Assembly: GCA_964410665.1 (NCBI GenBank)
Contig: CAYPIE010000038.1
Location: forward strand, 1 to 53,812
From: CAYPIE01 sp964410665
GTDB taxonomy: Bacteria; Planctomycetota; Planctomycetia; Gemmatales; Gemmataceae
Direction of reading: 5' to 3'
Length of the DNA stretch: 53,812 bases
The notes below the pieces were generated by a model. The model saw nothing but the letters and a program-made list of their open reading frames with translations, had not been told where the DNA came from and did no database searches. Of the stretch, positions 43,262 to 51,807 are shown piece after piece (position 1 is the stretch's first letter; each line of letters opens with the position of its first letter). Both the position numbers and the translations under genes were made by a program.

Positions 43262-46200
43262 TCAGTCGTTTGCGTCACGCCGGCCACGGGAACGACTGCG
43301 TCCCTCGCCACGGTCGCGTCGCTCGTCTCGCCGATCATCGCCATTGCGTCGATCCTCATTCGATCGACCTCGCCCAGAAGGCAAGGCACGGCTTGTCGGG
43401 GCCGGCGGTGCTTGTAATGGGATCGCGTCTTCGTTTTCGTCCATGCAGATCAACTCGAGATGTTCTGGTGACACCCCCAGATGACCACGAATAAAGACTT
43501 GGAGATTCCCCTGCACTTCAAGCTCCGCGATCTGACGACGCTTGGTATTCAACAGGTGATGGGCCACATCGTTGTGCAACTGCAATTCGAGCGAGGCAAT
43601 GTTGCCGCGATGCATGGCCAGCTGGATCAGACGCATCACTTCGATGAGCATGCTCTCGGTCGTTTTGACATGCCCGGTGCCTCGGCAATGGGAGCATTCT
43701 TGATAGACACTCCGTTTTAAGGAGGGACGGATCCGTTGTCGGGTCATTTCCACGATGCCGAACGCCGACATACGCAACACCTTGGTACGGGCTCGGTCAC
43801 GCTGGACCGCATCACGCATCGCTTTCTCGACTGCCCGACGATGCTTCTCATCACGCATATCGATGAAGTCGTTGACGATCACTCCTCCCAAGTCGCGAAG
43901 CCGCAATTGGCGTGCAATCTCACGGGCCGCTTGCAGGTTCATGCGGTAGGCGGTCTCCTCGGCGTTATTATTTTCTGCGCGGAAGTTCCCACTGTTGACA
44001 TCGATCGCGACAAGTGCTTCGGTCTGCTCGATCACAATCGAACCACCCAGGGGTAACGGCACGGTCTTTTGGTTGATCTTGTGGATCTCATTCTCAATGT
44101 TATGCTTGTTGAAGAGAGGTTCGGTTCCATCATGAAGCTTGATCCGATCCGCATATGCTGGCATAACAATTTGTAAGAAGTCCGAAGCCAGCGCAAACGC
44201 CTCGGGCTCATCCACGAGAATCATGTCGATGTCACTGGTGAAAATGTCCCGGATCGTCCGGGTAATCATGTCGCTGTCACGGTAGATCTCGCACGGTGAG
44301 GGTTGCCGACGGATGCGTCGAACCACCACCTGCCAAAGGCGTAACAGATAGGCTAAGTCATTCTCCAGGGATTGCTTGTTTTGATCTTCACCGGCGGTGC
44401 GGATGATGAAGCCCAATCCCTTGGGCGGTTTTAAATCTTTTAGGTACTCACGAAGTCGCGCCCGGGATTCGACATTTTCAATCTTTCGCGATACGCCAAT
44501 CCGGTTGAGTCCGGGCATCAGCACCAGGTAACGCCCAGGAATGCTGATATAGGTGCTGAGGGTCGGCCCCTTGTTGCCGAGAGATTCTTTGATGACTTGA
44601 ACGATGACCTCTTGCCCACGTTTGAAGATGTCTTGAATCAACGGTTTGCGACTCGATCCTCGACTGCTCATCGGGCCTGAACGACCTTTCCGCGGGTCGC
44701 GTCCTCGGTTGCGACCACGTTCATCCGAGCTACGGGACTCCTCGCGTGGTTCCTCAGCAACCATGGCGTTGCTCTCCGGCATGTGCCGTTCGCTGACATT
44801 GGCAGAACGCTGCCGGCCTTTACGTTCTCGGTTCGAGGAGCGGGAGCGTAACGATTCCTCTTCTTGGCTCCGGGCGTTGCGTTCGCCACCCCGTTCCTTG
44901 CGATCGCCGAAGTACATCCCATGGATCGCAGCGTCGCTAAATAACTGGCTCAGAGGCTCGCTGAGATTCACGCTTTCATCGTTGGGGGGATCGGGCATGG
45001 CCAGGGGGAAACCCGCGGCCTCTTCGAGTCCGGCATGCAACTCCGGTTCTCGATGGTCCGTCCGCCGCTCGGCCGAATCCATCCAGCGTGGAGCGGGCGA
45101 GGCATCATTTGACTCCTCGGAGCTTGCGCTGTTGTCCTCTTTTTTGCTGGCCTTGCTACTCCGGCGTCGCTCACTTCCCCCGCGACTGCGACGCGTCCGT
45201 GGTTTTTTCGCAGACTCGGTTTCGTCAGGAGCCGGACTCGCGGCCTCGGCCCCAGTCGCGTCCTCGGGGGGCGCTGCCGTGTCGGCTTCGGGTGGCGAGG
45301 AGTCATCCGGCGACGCTTGAACAGGCGACTTTCGCTGCGCTTTGGCATCGGCGGCAGTACCACGCTTGCTTGTCCGCGTTCCCCGCCTTCGGCGTGGGGC
45401 AGCCTTGTCGGCAGACGCCTCCGTCTCTGCTTGGTCCGAACCGGTCGCAGTGGCCGAGGAGTTGACCTCGTCCACAACTGGGCGATCGTCATCGACAGGG
45501 ACTGCCGGCGATTCCGGAAGCGTCGGAGCTTCCGTCGTTTCGGCCGAAGGGAAGTCCAGATCGAGACCTGCGCCGAATGCTTCCTCCCCGACGCTCTCAA
45601 CGTGCTCAGTGGCTTGCAACGCGCTCGGTGGCTGTGCCACTTCCTCGCTGGGATCCGACGGAAAACCCGCTGCGAAGGGGCTCGCCTCGGTGTTGTCTGT
45701 TTCGGTCGATGTCGGCGTCTCGCACGGAATGGGCGATTCGCTCTCGACGGACGGGGTGGAGGGTTCTTCCCGAGGCTCTTCGACTGCCATTTCGCTTTGC
45801 AGGTCATCGCTCGAGGGTTCGCTGTCGCTGGCGAGTTCACTCGCTGATCCAGGCAAACCGGCGACGGGCTCATCCAGGTCCAGTCCTGCTCCAAACCCAT
45901 CTTCTGCTTGGTCGAGTGTCGGTTCCAGCGTAGAAGGCAGCGCTAGGTCCTGCAATTCCAGCCCTCTGCCAAACAAAGACGCGCCTTCCTCCCTCGTTTC
46001 GGCCGTGTCGTCTTCGACAACTTCGATCTCGATGTCCGTAATGAGATCGGCGTCTTCCTGCCACGACTCGGTACTCCCCAACGGTGAGCTATCCGTGAGC
46101 TCGTCCACGTCGGGGGTGCTAGCTTGGTTGGCTTCGGCCGACTCGACCTCTTCGAGATCAAGCCCTGCCCCAAATGCTCCTGTTTCTGCTTGATCGAGTT

Positions 46201-46825
46201 CTAAGCCTGCCCCGAATCCTTCGCGGGTCGTTGTGTCCGTATCATCACCGGTGGGAGCTCCTTTGGGGATCACCTCATTGACATCCAGCCCTGCACCGAA
46301 TGGTTGGGTCACGGATTCGTTGGCATCGAGTCCTGCACCGAATCCGTGGTCTTGATATGCTGCAGTCGGGGTCGTCACCGCCTCCTGCTCGAAAGGTCTT
46401 GGCGAAAGCGGCGTGCTGTCTTCGTCAAGCGCGCCTGTCGTGGGAATGATGCGTGGCTGGGGACTGGGACGGGCATCCCGACTGGAACGTTCATTCCGGC
46501 CATTGCGGCCACTGGGACGCGGCGCGTCGAGGTCCTCGTCCTCCTCATCGTCTTCGTCAGTTGCATTTTCGAAGCCGGGCAAATGACGATAGTAGGCAGG
46601 ATCTACATCCGAGACATGCAAAAAGCCGTTACGGCCAATACCAAAATCCACAAAGGCCGCCTGGATGCTCGGCTCAATATTGACGATCCGACCTTTGTAG
46701 ATGTTGCCGACCAGAGATTCTTGACTCGACCGCTCCAGGTACAGTTCCTCGAGCACCCCATCCTCAAGAATGGCGATACGGCATTCTTCGGACTGTAACA
46801 CATTGATAAGCATGAGTTTTTTCAT
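43262..46825 (-). CDS. rne: Ribonuclease E/G family with giant disordered insertion in the S1 domain
   Basis: 1187 residues. The S1 domain starts at once (LMLINVLQSEECRIAIL, GNIYKGRIVNIEPSIQAAFVDFG) but is cut after residue 85 by about 640 residues of acidic, Ser/Pro/Arg-rich sequence (to about 728), then resumes with LIQDIFKRGQEVIVQVIKE. Catalytic domain is intact: Asp942 (LVAIDVNSG) and Asp986 (IVNDFIDM) match E. coli Asp303/Asp346, and the zinc-link Cys1044/Cys1047 appear as ECSHCRG. A basic RG-rich tail ends the protein. It processes and degrades mRNA and rRNA. Start at 46825 has AGGAA; the frame is open to 46888 only with TTG. Confidence 0.93.
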   Translation of the reverse strand: MKKLMLINVLQSEECRIAILEDGVLEELYLERSSQESLVGNIYKGRIVNIEPSIQAAFVDFGIGRNGFLHVSDVDPAYYRHLPGFENATDEDDEEDEDLDAPRPSGRNGRNERSSRDARPSPQPRIIPTTGALDEDSTPLSPRPFEQEAVTTPTAAYQDHGFGAGLDANESVTQPFGAGLDVNEVIPKGAPTGDDTDTTTREGFGAGLELDQAETGAFGAGLDLEEVESAEANQASTPDVDELTDSSPLGSTESWQEDADLITDIEIEVVEDDTAETREEGASLFGRGLELQDLALPSTLEPTLDQAEDGFGAGLDLDEPVAGLPGSASELASDSEPSSDDLQSEMAVEEPREEPSTPSVESESPIPCETPTSTETDNTEASPFAAGFPSDPSEEVAQPPSALQATEHVESVGEEAFGAGLDLDFPSAETTEAPTLPESPAVPVDDDRPVVDEVNSSATATGSDQAETEASADKAAPRRRRGTRTSKRGTAADAKAQRKSPVQASPDDSSPPEADTAAPPEDATGAEAASPAPDETESAKKPRTRRSRGGSERRRSSKASKKEDNSASSEESNDASPAPRWMDSAERRTDHREPELHAGLEEAAGFPLAMPDPPNDESVNLSEPLSQLFSDAAIHGMYFGDRKERGGERNARSQEEESLRSRSSNRERKGRQRSANVSERHMPESNAMVAEEPREESRSSDERGRNRGRDPRKGRSGPMSSRGSSRKPLIQDIFKRGQEVIVQVIKESLGNKGPTLSTYISIPGRYLVLMPGLNRIGVSRKIENVESRARLREYLKDLKPPKGLGFIIRTAGEDQNKQSLENDLAYLLRLWQVVVRRIRRQPSPCEIYRDSDMITRTIRDIFTSDIDMILVDEPEAFALASDFLQIVMPAYADRIKLHDGTEPLFNKHNIENEIHKINQKTVPLPLGGSIVIEQTEALVAIDVNSGNFRAENNNAEETAYRMNLQAAREIARQLRLRDLGGVIVNDFIDMRDEKHRRAVEKAMRDAVQRDRARTKVLRMSAFGIVEMTRQRIRPSLKRSVYQECSHCRGTGHVKTTESMLIEVMRLIQLAMHRGNIASLELQLHNDVAHHLLNTKRRQIAELEVQGNLQVFIRGHLGVSPEHLELICMDENEDAIPLQAPPAPTSRALPSGRGRSNEDRRNGDDRRDERRDRGEGRSRSRGRRDAND
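45551..46342 (-). repeat. FGAGL-type motif repeats in the RNase insertion
   Basis: Between residues 162 and 425 of the ribonuclease: FGAGLDANE, FGAGLDVNE, FGAGLELDQ, FGAGLDLEE, FGRGLELQD, FGAGLDLDE, FAAGFPSDP and FGAGLDLDF, separated by acidic low-complexity spacers. Six have FGAGL exactly, one FGRGL, one is degenerate. Looks like a set of short linear binding motifs. Confidence 0.85.
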
Positions 46826-46942
46826 GAGATATTCCTGGGTGGGGGACCCACCAGGAGTTCCCAGGCCAGCGAGCCGAGGGATCGGCAACGCGGTTGCAGC
46901 AGATGCAGGGGGAACTCCAAGGTTGTTTTGGGGTTCTTCGGT

Positions 46943-47731
46943 TCATTCCACCACCGGCCCGTTGGGCGATGCGGCCCAATGAGGCCGGGCGGTGGGCGCA
47001 GGTTGCGGCTGGATCGTGAGTTTCTCGGGCTGAGCAGTGAGGGGGCGGCAAGGTAAGCGGGGGAGATCAGGCTCGGGATCTCCCGCATCGAGAGCACATT
47101 CATCGCGTAGTTCCAGCCAGGTTCGTTCGAGCACTGCCCCCGCCTCGAGCCAGGCTCGAGCGCCAAGGAGATCGATCACTTCTTCCGCCCGAGCCGAGCC
47201 GGTCGGCGTGACCCAGATGTCCAACTCCAAGCGATCGCCGCGCACGTGGACCTGGCGAAGATACGGGCGAATATTGACTTCACGCGGCTGGGGGCGGCTT
47301 CGTACCACCCAGCATTCCGGTTCGTTCATCAGTGACTGGCAACGCTCAGCGCACAGCACTTCCTCATCTCTGGGCACGGCAAGCTGGTAGATCGCACGTC
47401 GTACCACGGCAGAAGCCTTGGGAGGAATACGCTTGGCGGTATGAAAGTGCAGGCCAGTGGGGGCCTGAGCCTGCAACCGAGCCAGTACCTCGGTGGGCTC
47501 CAGCGGTTGGGTGAGTTCCAATTCCACGACCTCATTGCGACCGAGCACACCAAGCGGCAACGACAGTGCAAAGATTAGCCGAGGTTGAGGATGGAATCCG
47601 TTGGAGGATCGAAAGGGAAGTTGCGCACGCCGAAGCATCCGCTCAAAAGTGCGCATCAAATCATGATGGCTCAACAAGCGAAGGGTGGCGTACTTCTGAA
47701 AACGGATGCGGACTTTGTCACGTTCATCCAT
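46943..47731 (-). CDS. TIGR03936 / DUF2344 family radical-SAM-associated protein
   Basis: 262 residues; VRIRFQKYATLRLLSHHDLMRTFERMLRRAQLPFR, the start of the family, and FHPQPRLIFALSLPLGV in the middle. In many bacteria this domain is fused to or beside a radical SAM protein (TIGR03960) and ribonuclease G, and is thought to be linked to RNA maturation. Here it precedes the Rne/Rng ribonuclease on the same strand, which fits. The radical SAM gene itself is not in the window. Weak ribosome site. Confidence 0.88.
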   Translation of the reverse strand: MDERDKVRIRFQKYATLRLLSHHDLMRTFERMLRRAQLPFRSSNGFHPQPRLIFALSLPLGVLGRNEVVELELTQPLEPTEVLARLQAQAPTGLHFHTAKRIPPKASAVVRRAIYQLAVPRDEEVLCAERCQSLMNEPECWVVRSRPQPREVNIRPYLRQVHVRGDRLELDIWVTPTGSARAEEVIDLLGARAWLEAGAVLERTWLELRDECALDAGDPEPDLPRLPCRPLTAQPEKLTIQPQPAPTARPHWAASPNGPVVE

Positions 47732-48043
47732 GGGAGATCTTATTCGAACTCCGCCCGAAGGAGACGAGACAGCCTGCGAAAGGTCACGAAGAAACCGCGA
47801 ACCGAGTGGAGTGCTGCACAGCCAGGCAGGACAACGCAGGCCTGGGCCAACGTCAGCAGGCGGGGGACGTCGCAGTGAGGCAAATCCCGTGGACCTGGTA
47901 AGGCAGGGAGCACGGGAAAAGACTGCCGAATCACAACGGTTGGCGGCAGGCGCTAACCTGGGTGACTCACGGCATGCCCCTGAGGATCAGGGACGGTCCA
48001 TGTCCATGACCACGCCCATGCACAAGGGAATAGACAGAATGCC
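47732..48043. other. Gap between ptsI end and TIGR03936
   Basis: 312 bp. No gene, tRNA or convincing terminator seen; only short open frames antisense to nothing. Likely contains the ptsI transcript end and the promoter for the TIGR03936-rne genes. Confidence 0.4.
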
Positions 48044-49828
48044 TCATCCGTCCGTTAGTTGCAGCAAGCGTCGCGTATGTTCGCGAAGGTAGTTCGTGAC
48101 GTCGCGGGCCGTCTCCAATTGCAGGGCCCCGCTGGCAACCTGTTCAGCCTCGACGATGGAGATCTTGCGAATCACGCGCTTGACCTCCGGAATATTGTGC
48201 GGCGTTGTACTGAGCTGGCGAAAGCCCATACCCAGCAGCAAGAGCGCGAAAATGGGTTCACCACTCATCTCGCCGCAGACATTCGCTTCAATTCCAGTCT
48301 GTCGCACCGCCTCGATCACCGTACGGAGTAAGCGTAGTACCGCTGGGTCCGCGGGATTGTAGAGTGGGGCAACGTTTTCATTGTTCCGGTCTGCCGCCAA
48401 AGTATACTGGACCAAATCATTGGTGCCCACTGAGAAGAACGAAACTTCTCGGGCAAACTGATCGGCCATCAGAGCAGCTGACGGAACCTCGATCATCGTG
48501 CCAATGGGGATGTTCGTCTGAAACGGAATCCCTTCTTCTTCCAGATCTTCTTTGACTTCGGCCAGCACCATCTTGCATTGACGTAGTTCCAGGATCGTGC
48601 TGACCATCGGAAACAGAATGCGAACATTCCCGAACGCACTGGCTTTTAGAATCGCACGCATCTGCGTTTTGAACAAGGTCAAATTGCGTAAACACAGACG
48701 GACGCTCCGCAAACCCAGAAACGGGTTCCGCTCCTGGGTCGGAATCCACGGCAGTGAAGTGAATTTATCCGCACCGATATCGAGAGTACGGATCACCAAC
48801 GGTTGTCCCGAGGGCAACGATTCAATCACCTTCATGTATGCGTTTAGGTGATCGGCTTCGCTTGGATCGGTCTCCTTGCCGACGTACAGAAATTCGGTGC
48901 GGTACAGGCCGACTCCTTCGGCTCCCCAGTCAAGGCAGTGACGGGTTTCTTCCGGAAATTCGATGTTCCCGAGGAGTGGTATGCGGACACCATCGAGCGT
49001 TTCTGCAACCAGATCGCGTTCGCGCACCCATTCGGCGGCCTGCCGCCGCTGTTTGAGCCGTTGCTTTTCATATTGTTCGAGGGTCTCTTCGTCGGGATCC
49101 AGGATCAGCAGTCCTTGATCTCCATCAACGATCACCAGTTCTCCACCCGGAACATCACTTAGAAAGCGGCCTACCCCGACGACGGCCGGTAACTCCAAGG
49201 CCCCGGCGATGATGGCGGTATGACTGGTCCTTCCTCCCGACTCGGTGGCAAAGCCAAACACCCGATCGGGGTCCAATGCCGCGGTCTCACTCGGACTTAA
49301 GTCATGCGAGACGACGATGACCGGCTCGCGAAGGTCATGTAAGGGCTCTTTCTGTTGCCCCAGCAACTGATCGAACACGCGGCGTTCGAGATCGTACAGG
49401 TCCGCGGCCCGCGTGCTCAAAAAATGATCCGCCCCGAGCCCTTCGATGGCCTTGACATAACGACGGATCACCCGACTCAAGGCATACTCGGCCGTGTAAT
49501 GATGGCCGCGAATAAGTTGATCTAACTCGCGTGTTAAGCTTGGATCATCGAAGAATAATGCATGGGCCGCAAAGATGGCTCCATGCTCACTTCCCAGTCG
49601 ACGCGTCAGCTCTTGTTGCAGAGCGTGGATCTCACTGGCTGCCGCGGCGAGGGCGGTGTGTAAACGTTCGAGTTCGGCTGGGACTTGTGAGGGTTGCAGG
49701 AAGCGTTGTGGGATACGATAGCCCTCGGCATGCAGCACCAAGGCCGGGCCAATGGCAACGCCCGGAGAAACCGCGATCCCTCGTTTGATCTGCATAATCG
49801 GATCGGATCCCCGCAATGCCCCAAACAT
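48044..49828 (-). CDS. ptsI: PTS phosphoenolpyruvate-protein phosphotransferase, Enzyme I
   Basis: 594 residues. N-terminal swivel/phosphohistidine domain with His203 in SGGRTSHTAIIA, then the PEP-utilising domain with EGVGLYRTEF, RTLDIGADK, MIEVPSAALMAD and FFSVGTNDLVQYTLA, and the conserved CGEMSGEP. It takes phosphate from PEP and passes it to HPr. Start at 49828 has GGACGGAG; an ATG at 49795 would give the more usual MQIKRGIAVS start. Lies 27 bp downstream of ptsH. No sugar transporter gene is near, so the chain probably signals rather than imports. Confidence 0.94.
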   Translation of the reverse strand: MFGALRGSDPIMQIKRGIAVSPGVAIGPALVLHAEGYRIPQRFLQPSQVPAELERLHTALAAAASEIHALQQELTRRLGSEHGAIFAAHALFFDDPSLTRELDQLIRGHHYTAEYALSRVIRRYVKAIEGLGADHFLSTRAADLYDLERRVFDQLLGQQKEPLHDLREPVIVVSHDLSPSETAALDPDRVFGFATESGGRTSHTAIIAGALELPAVVGVGRFLSDVPGGELVIVDGDQGLLILDPDEETLEQYEKQRLKQRRQAAEWVRERDLVAETLDGVRIPLLGNIEFPEETRHCLDWGAEGVGLYRTEFLYVGKETDPSEADHLNAYMKVIESLPSGQPLVIRTLDIGADKFTSLPWIPTQERNPFLGLRSVRLCLRNLTLFKTQMRAILKASAFGNVRILFPMVSTILELRQCKMVLAEVKEDLEEEGIPFQTNIPIGTMIEVPSAALMADQFAREVSFFSVGTNDLVQYTLAADRNNENVAPLYNPADPAVLRLLRTVIEAVRQTGIEANVCGEMSGEPIFALLLLGMGFRQLSTTPHNIPEVKRVIRKISIVEAEQVASGALQLETARDVTNYLREHTRRLLQLTDG

Positions 49829-49855
49829 GGTGCTCCGTCCCAATGGGGGACGACG

Positions 49856-50245
49856 TTAGTTGCTCGGCAGAGCGCCCGAGAGCCCTTCGGAACCCTCGGC
49901 ACTCAACAAGCGACAGAGTTGTGGGAAGGCGGTACGAGCATCACTGCCGGAGACCTCGAGGACCAATTCACTGCCACTGTCGGCCGCGAGGAGGACGAGA
50001 TCCAGCCAACTTTTCCCATCAACTTGGCGTTCGTTGTGCCAAACGACCACTGAGGACTGAAATTGCCGCGCCAATTGGGCGAAGGCAGCCGCCGGGCGCA
50101 TGTGGAGCCCCTGCGGATTGGCAATCCGCACCCGCTGCCGAATCCGTTCCGGTTCGCCCGGACTACTGATTGGGGTCGGTTCCAAGGAATCTCCAAACTC
50201 CGGCGTCGACATCGAAGCGCGGAGATATGAGAAATCATCCTTCAT
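49856..50245 (-). CDS. ptsH: HPr phosphocarrier protein with N-terminal extension
   Basis: 129 residues, against the usual 85-90; the first 36 or so are a non-conserved, Pro/Ser-rich extension. Phospho-His48 lies in NPQGLHMRPAA and a Ser79 sits in GKSWLDLVLLAA, 31 residues later as His15/Ser46 in standard HPr. The Ser could be a site for HPr kinase, but no kinase gene is seen here. Start is the first ATG, without an evident ribosome site; the extension may therefore be shorter. Confidence 0.9.
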   Translation of the reverse strand: MKDDFSYLRASMSTPEFGDSLEPTPISSPGEPERIRQRVRIANPQGLHMRPAAAFAQLARQFQSSVVVWHNERQVDGKSWLDLVLLAADSGSELVLEVSGSDARTAFPQLCRLLSAEGSEGLSGALPSN

Positions 50246-50574
50246 AACAATCGCTCAGTCCGCAGATGCGAGCCAGTTGCTCAAGCACACAGCCATCCTT
50301 CGATCGAAACCTATGTCGGAGTCGCGTGGAATGCTGGGAAAGCATTGGGTCGAAGGGTAGGCCGATCGCATTCCCAAAGCCCCAGGTGAACATTCGATGA
50401 CAGGCAACGCATCAGTCATTGTGTACCGTCGAGATTGCCCATGCGTTTAACCATGTCGCGACACGAGCCGGCAAACTATTCCGTACCTGTCTGGTGAGCC
50501 CCTTGCCCGATGCGGCGCGGGGGAGCGCGGCTTCCTTGCTTGGGTGGCTGGTCTCTACAGATCCCGGGGGAGCC
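50246..50574. other. Gap between EIIA and HPr genes
   Basis: 329 bp with no supportable gene. May hold an internal promoter for ptsHI; I did not find a clear -10/-35. The gap is unusually long for a PTS operon. Confidence 0.4.
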
Positions 50575-51030
50575 TCAGCTTGTTTCGAGCAGTCGCCAAA
50601 TGGCCTCGGCGTTCTGGGCTTCGCGTAGATTCTGCACAAACGCATCATCGCGCATCGTACGGACCACATTTTCCAAAGCGCGAAGATGATCGCCTGGCTT
50701 TTCCGCAGGCGAGACCAACAAAACAAACACGAACACCGGCTCGCCATCAATACTATCAAACGCTACCCCCGAGGGGGACAAGGCAATGGTGCCCAAGAGT
50801 CGATCCACACAGGCGGCTTTGGAGTGTGGAATGGCGATACATCGACCGATCCCCGTGGAGCCGAGTTGCTCACGTCGCAGGACCGAGCGGATCACGTCTT
50901 CGAGATCATCCTCGCGCAGAAACCCAGTGCGGCCAAGGCTCTCGATCATCTCGCGGATGACCCCTTCTTTGGTGTTGGCCGCAAGCGCGGGGATAATCGC
51001 CTCGCGCACCACGAAATTCGACATCCGCAT
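50575..51030 (-). CDS. ptsN: PTS EIIA domain protein (fructose/nitrogen type)
   Basis: 151 residues. Phospho-acceptor His69 in RCIAIPHSKAACVD and the VFVFVLLVSPAEKPGDHLRALE segment belong to EIIA-Ntr/fructose EIIA. No EIIB or EIIC is present, so a regulatory PTS-Ntr-like role is likely. ATG at 51030 is preferred: GGAG 9 bases upstream and family-typical length; the frame is open to 51141, overlapping hpf. Directly follows hpf, an order also found in proteobacterial rpoN-hpf-ptsN loci. Confidence 0.9.
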   Translation of the reverse strand: MRMSNFVVREAIIPALAANTKEGVIREMIESLGRTGFLREDDLEDVIRSVLRREQLGSTGIGRCIAIPHSKAACVDRLLGTIALSPSGVAFDSIDGEPVFVFVLLVSPAEKPGDHLRALENVVRTMRDDAFVQNLREAQNAEAIWRLLETS

Positions 51031-51115
51031 ACTCAGGTTCTCCGAGAAGGCGCGTGGTGAACGGTATGCCCTGGAGGCATTGGGATGATCTCCCGACGAG
51101 GCGACGTTGGTGCGC

Positions 51116-51448
51116 TCAAGTGCCATGCGGGGGGCCCCCATTGCTGGATGGGTCGCGACGATGATCCTGGATTTTTTCTTTATATTTTCGAAGTTGTTGC
51201 TGAGCCTTGCTCAACGCCTGATCGACGGCGGCCAGCAAATCCGGATGGCGGGAAGTCGCGACAAAATCGTGCTTGTGCTCCGCATCAATATGCACCTCGA
51301 CTGCCTTCTCGTCGTGCTGCAGATCGACGGTGACCTCAATCATGGTGATCCGGTCAAAGAAGTGTAGAAGCTTCTCAGCCTTCTCATGGATGAGAGTTTG
51401 ATGTTCATCACTCAGTTGCCCGTGCCTGGTAGCAATCTGGACTTGCAC
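51116..51448 (-). CDS. hpf: Ribosome hibernation-promoting factor (short HPF/YfiA family)
   Basis: 110 residues from a GTG start with AAGGAAGG upstream. S30AE fold: VQIATRHGQLSDEHQTLIHEKAEKLLHFFDRITMIEVTVD followed by DAEHKHDFVATSRHPDLLAAVDQALSKAQQQL. It binds the 30S decoding site of idle ribosomes. It lacks the C-terminal dimerisation domain of long HPF, so it should act with other factors to form 100S particles if at all. First gene of the hpf-ptsN-ptsH-ptsI series. Confidence 0.92.
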   Translation of the reverse strand: MQVQIATRHGQLSDEHQTLIHEKAEKLLHFFDRITMIEVTVDLQHDEKAVEVHIDAEHKHDFVATSRHPDLLAAVDQALSKAQQQLRKYKEKIQDHRRDPSSNGGPPHGT

Positions 51449-51542
51449 GAACCACCCTTCCTTCACTTGGGCCCGTCGAGAGCTCGTGTAGGGACCGGCA
51501 ACCTCGCCTGGCTTCAGACCAATGATACGATTTACCCACAAT

Positions 51543-51571
51543 ATTCTATCCCATCCCCCCCATTGATGCAA
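51543..51571 (-). promoter_or_regulatory. Candidate promoter of the hpf-pts operon
   Basis: Minus strand: TTGCAT (51571-51566), a 17-bp spacer that includes a G7 run, TAGAAT (51548-51543, 5 of 6 of TATAAT). Lies about 95 bp upstream of the hpf start. -35 match is only 3 of 6. Confidence 0.35.
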
Positions 51572-51662
51572 CGGGACGCCTTGAAGCACCTACACTCCAG
51601 GAACAAACTCCCTTGCATTCCCGATGGGCTCTCGCTACCTTCACTCCAATGTCTTGACACTT

Positions 51663-51736
51663 GCACCCGTAGCTCAACTGGACAGAGCATCGGTCTTCGG
51701 AACCGAGGGTTGGGGGTTCGAATCCCTCCGGGTGTA
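51663..51736 (+). tRNA. tRNA-Arg (anticodon TCG)
   Basis: 74 nt, folds as a full cloverleaf: acceptor GCACCCG/CGGGTGT (first pair G-U) with discriminator A, D-stem GCTC/GAGC, anticodon stem TCGGT/ACCGA with loop CTTCGGA giving anticodon TCG (reads CGA and other CGN), variable GGGTT, T-stem GGGGG/CCCTC with TTCGAAT loop. The CCA end is not encoded. Confidence 0.97.
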
Positions 51737-51807
51737 ATGACGTAAAAGCCTAACTACTCTCAACTTACGATCTAATCAGCACCTAGTCACATAAGCAGGC
51801 ACCGTCT

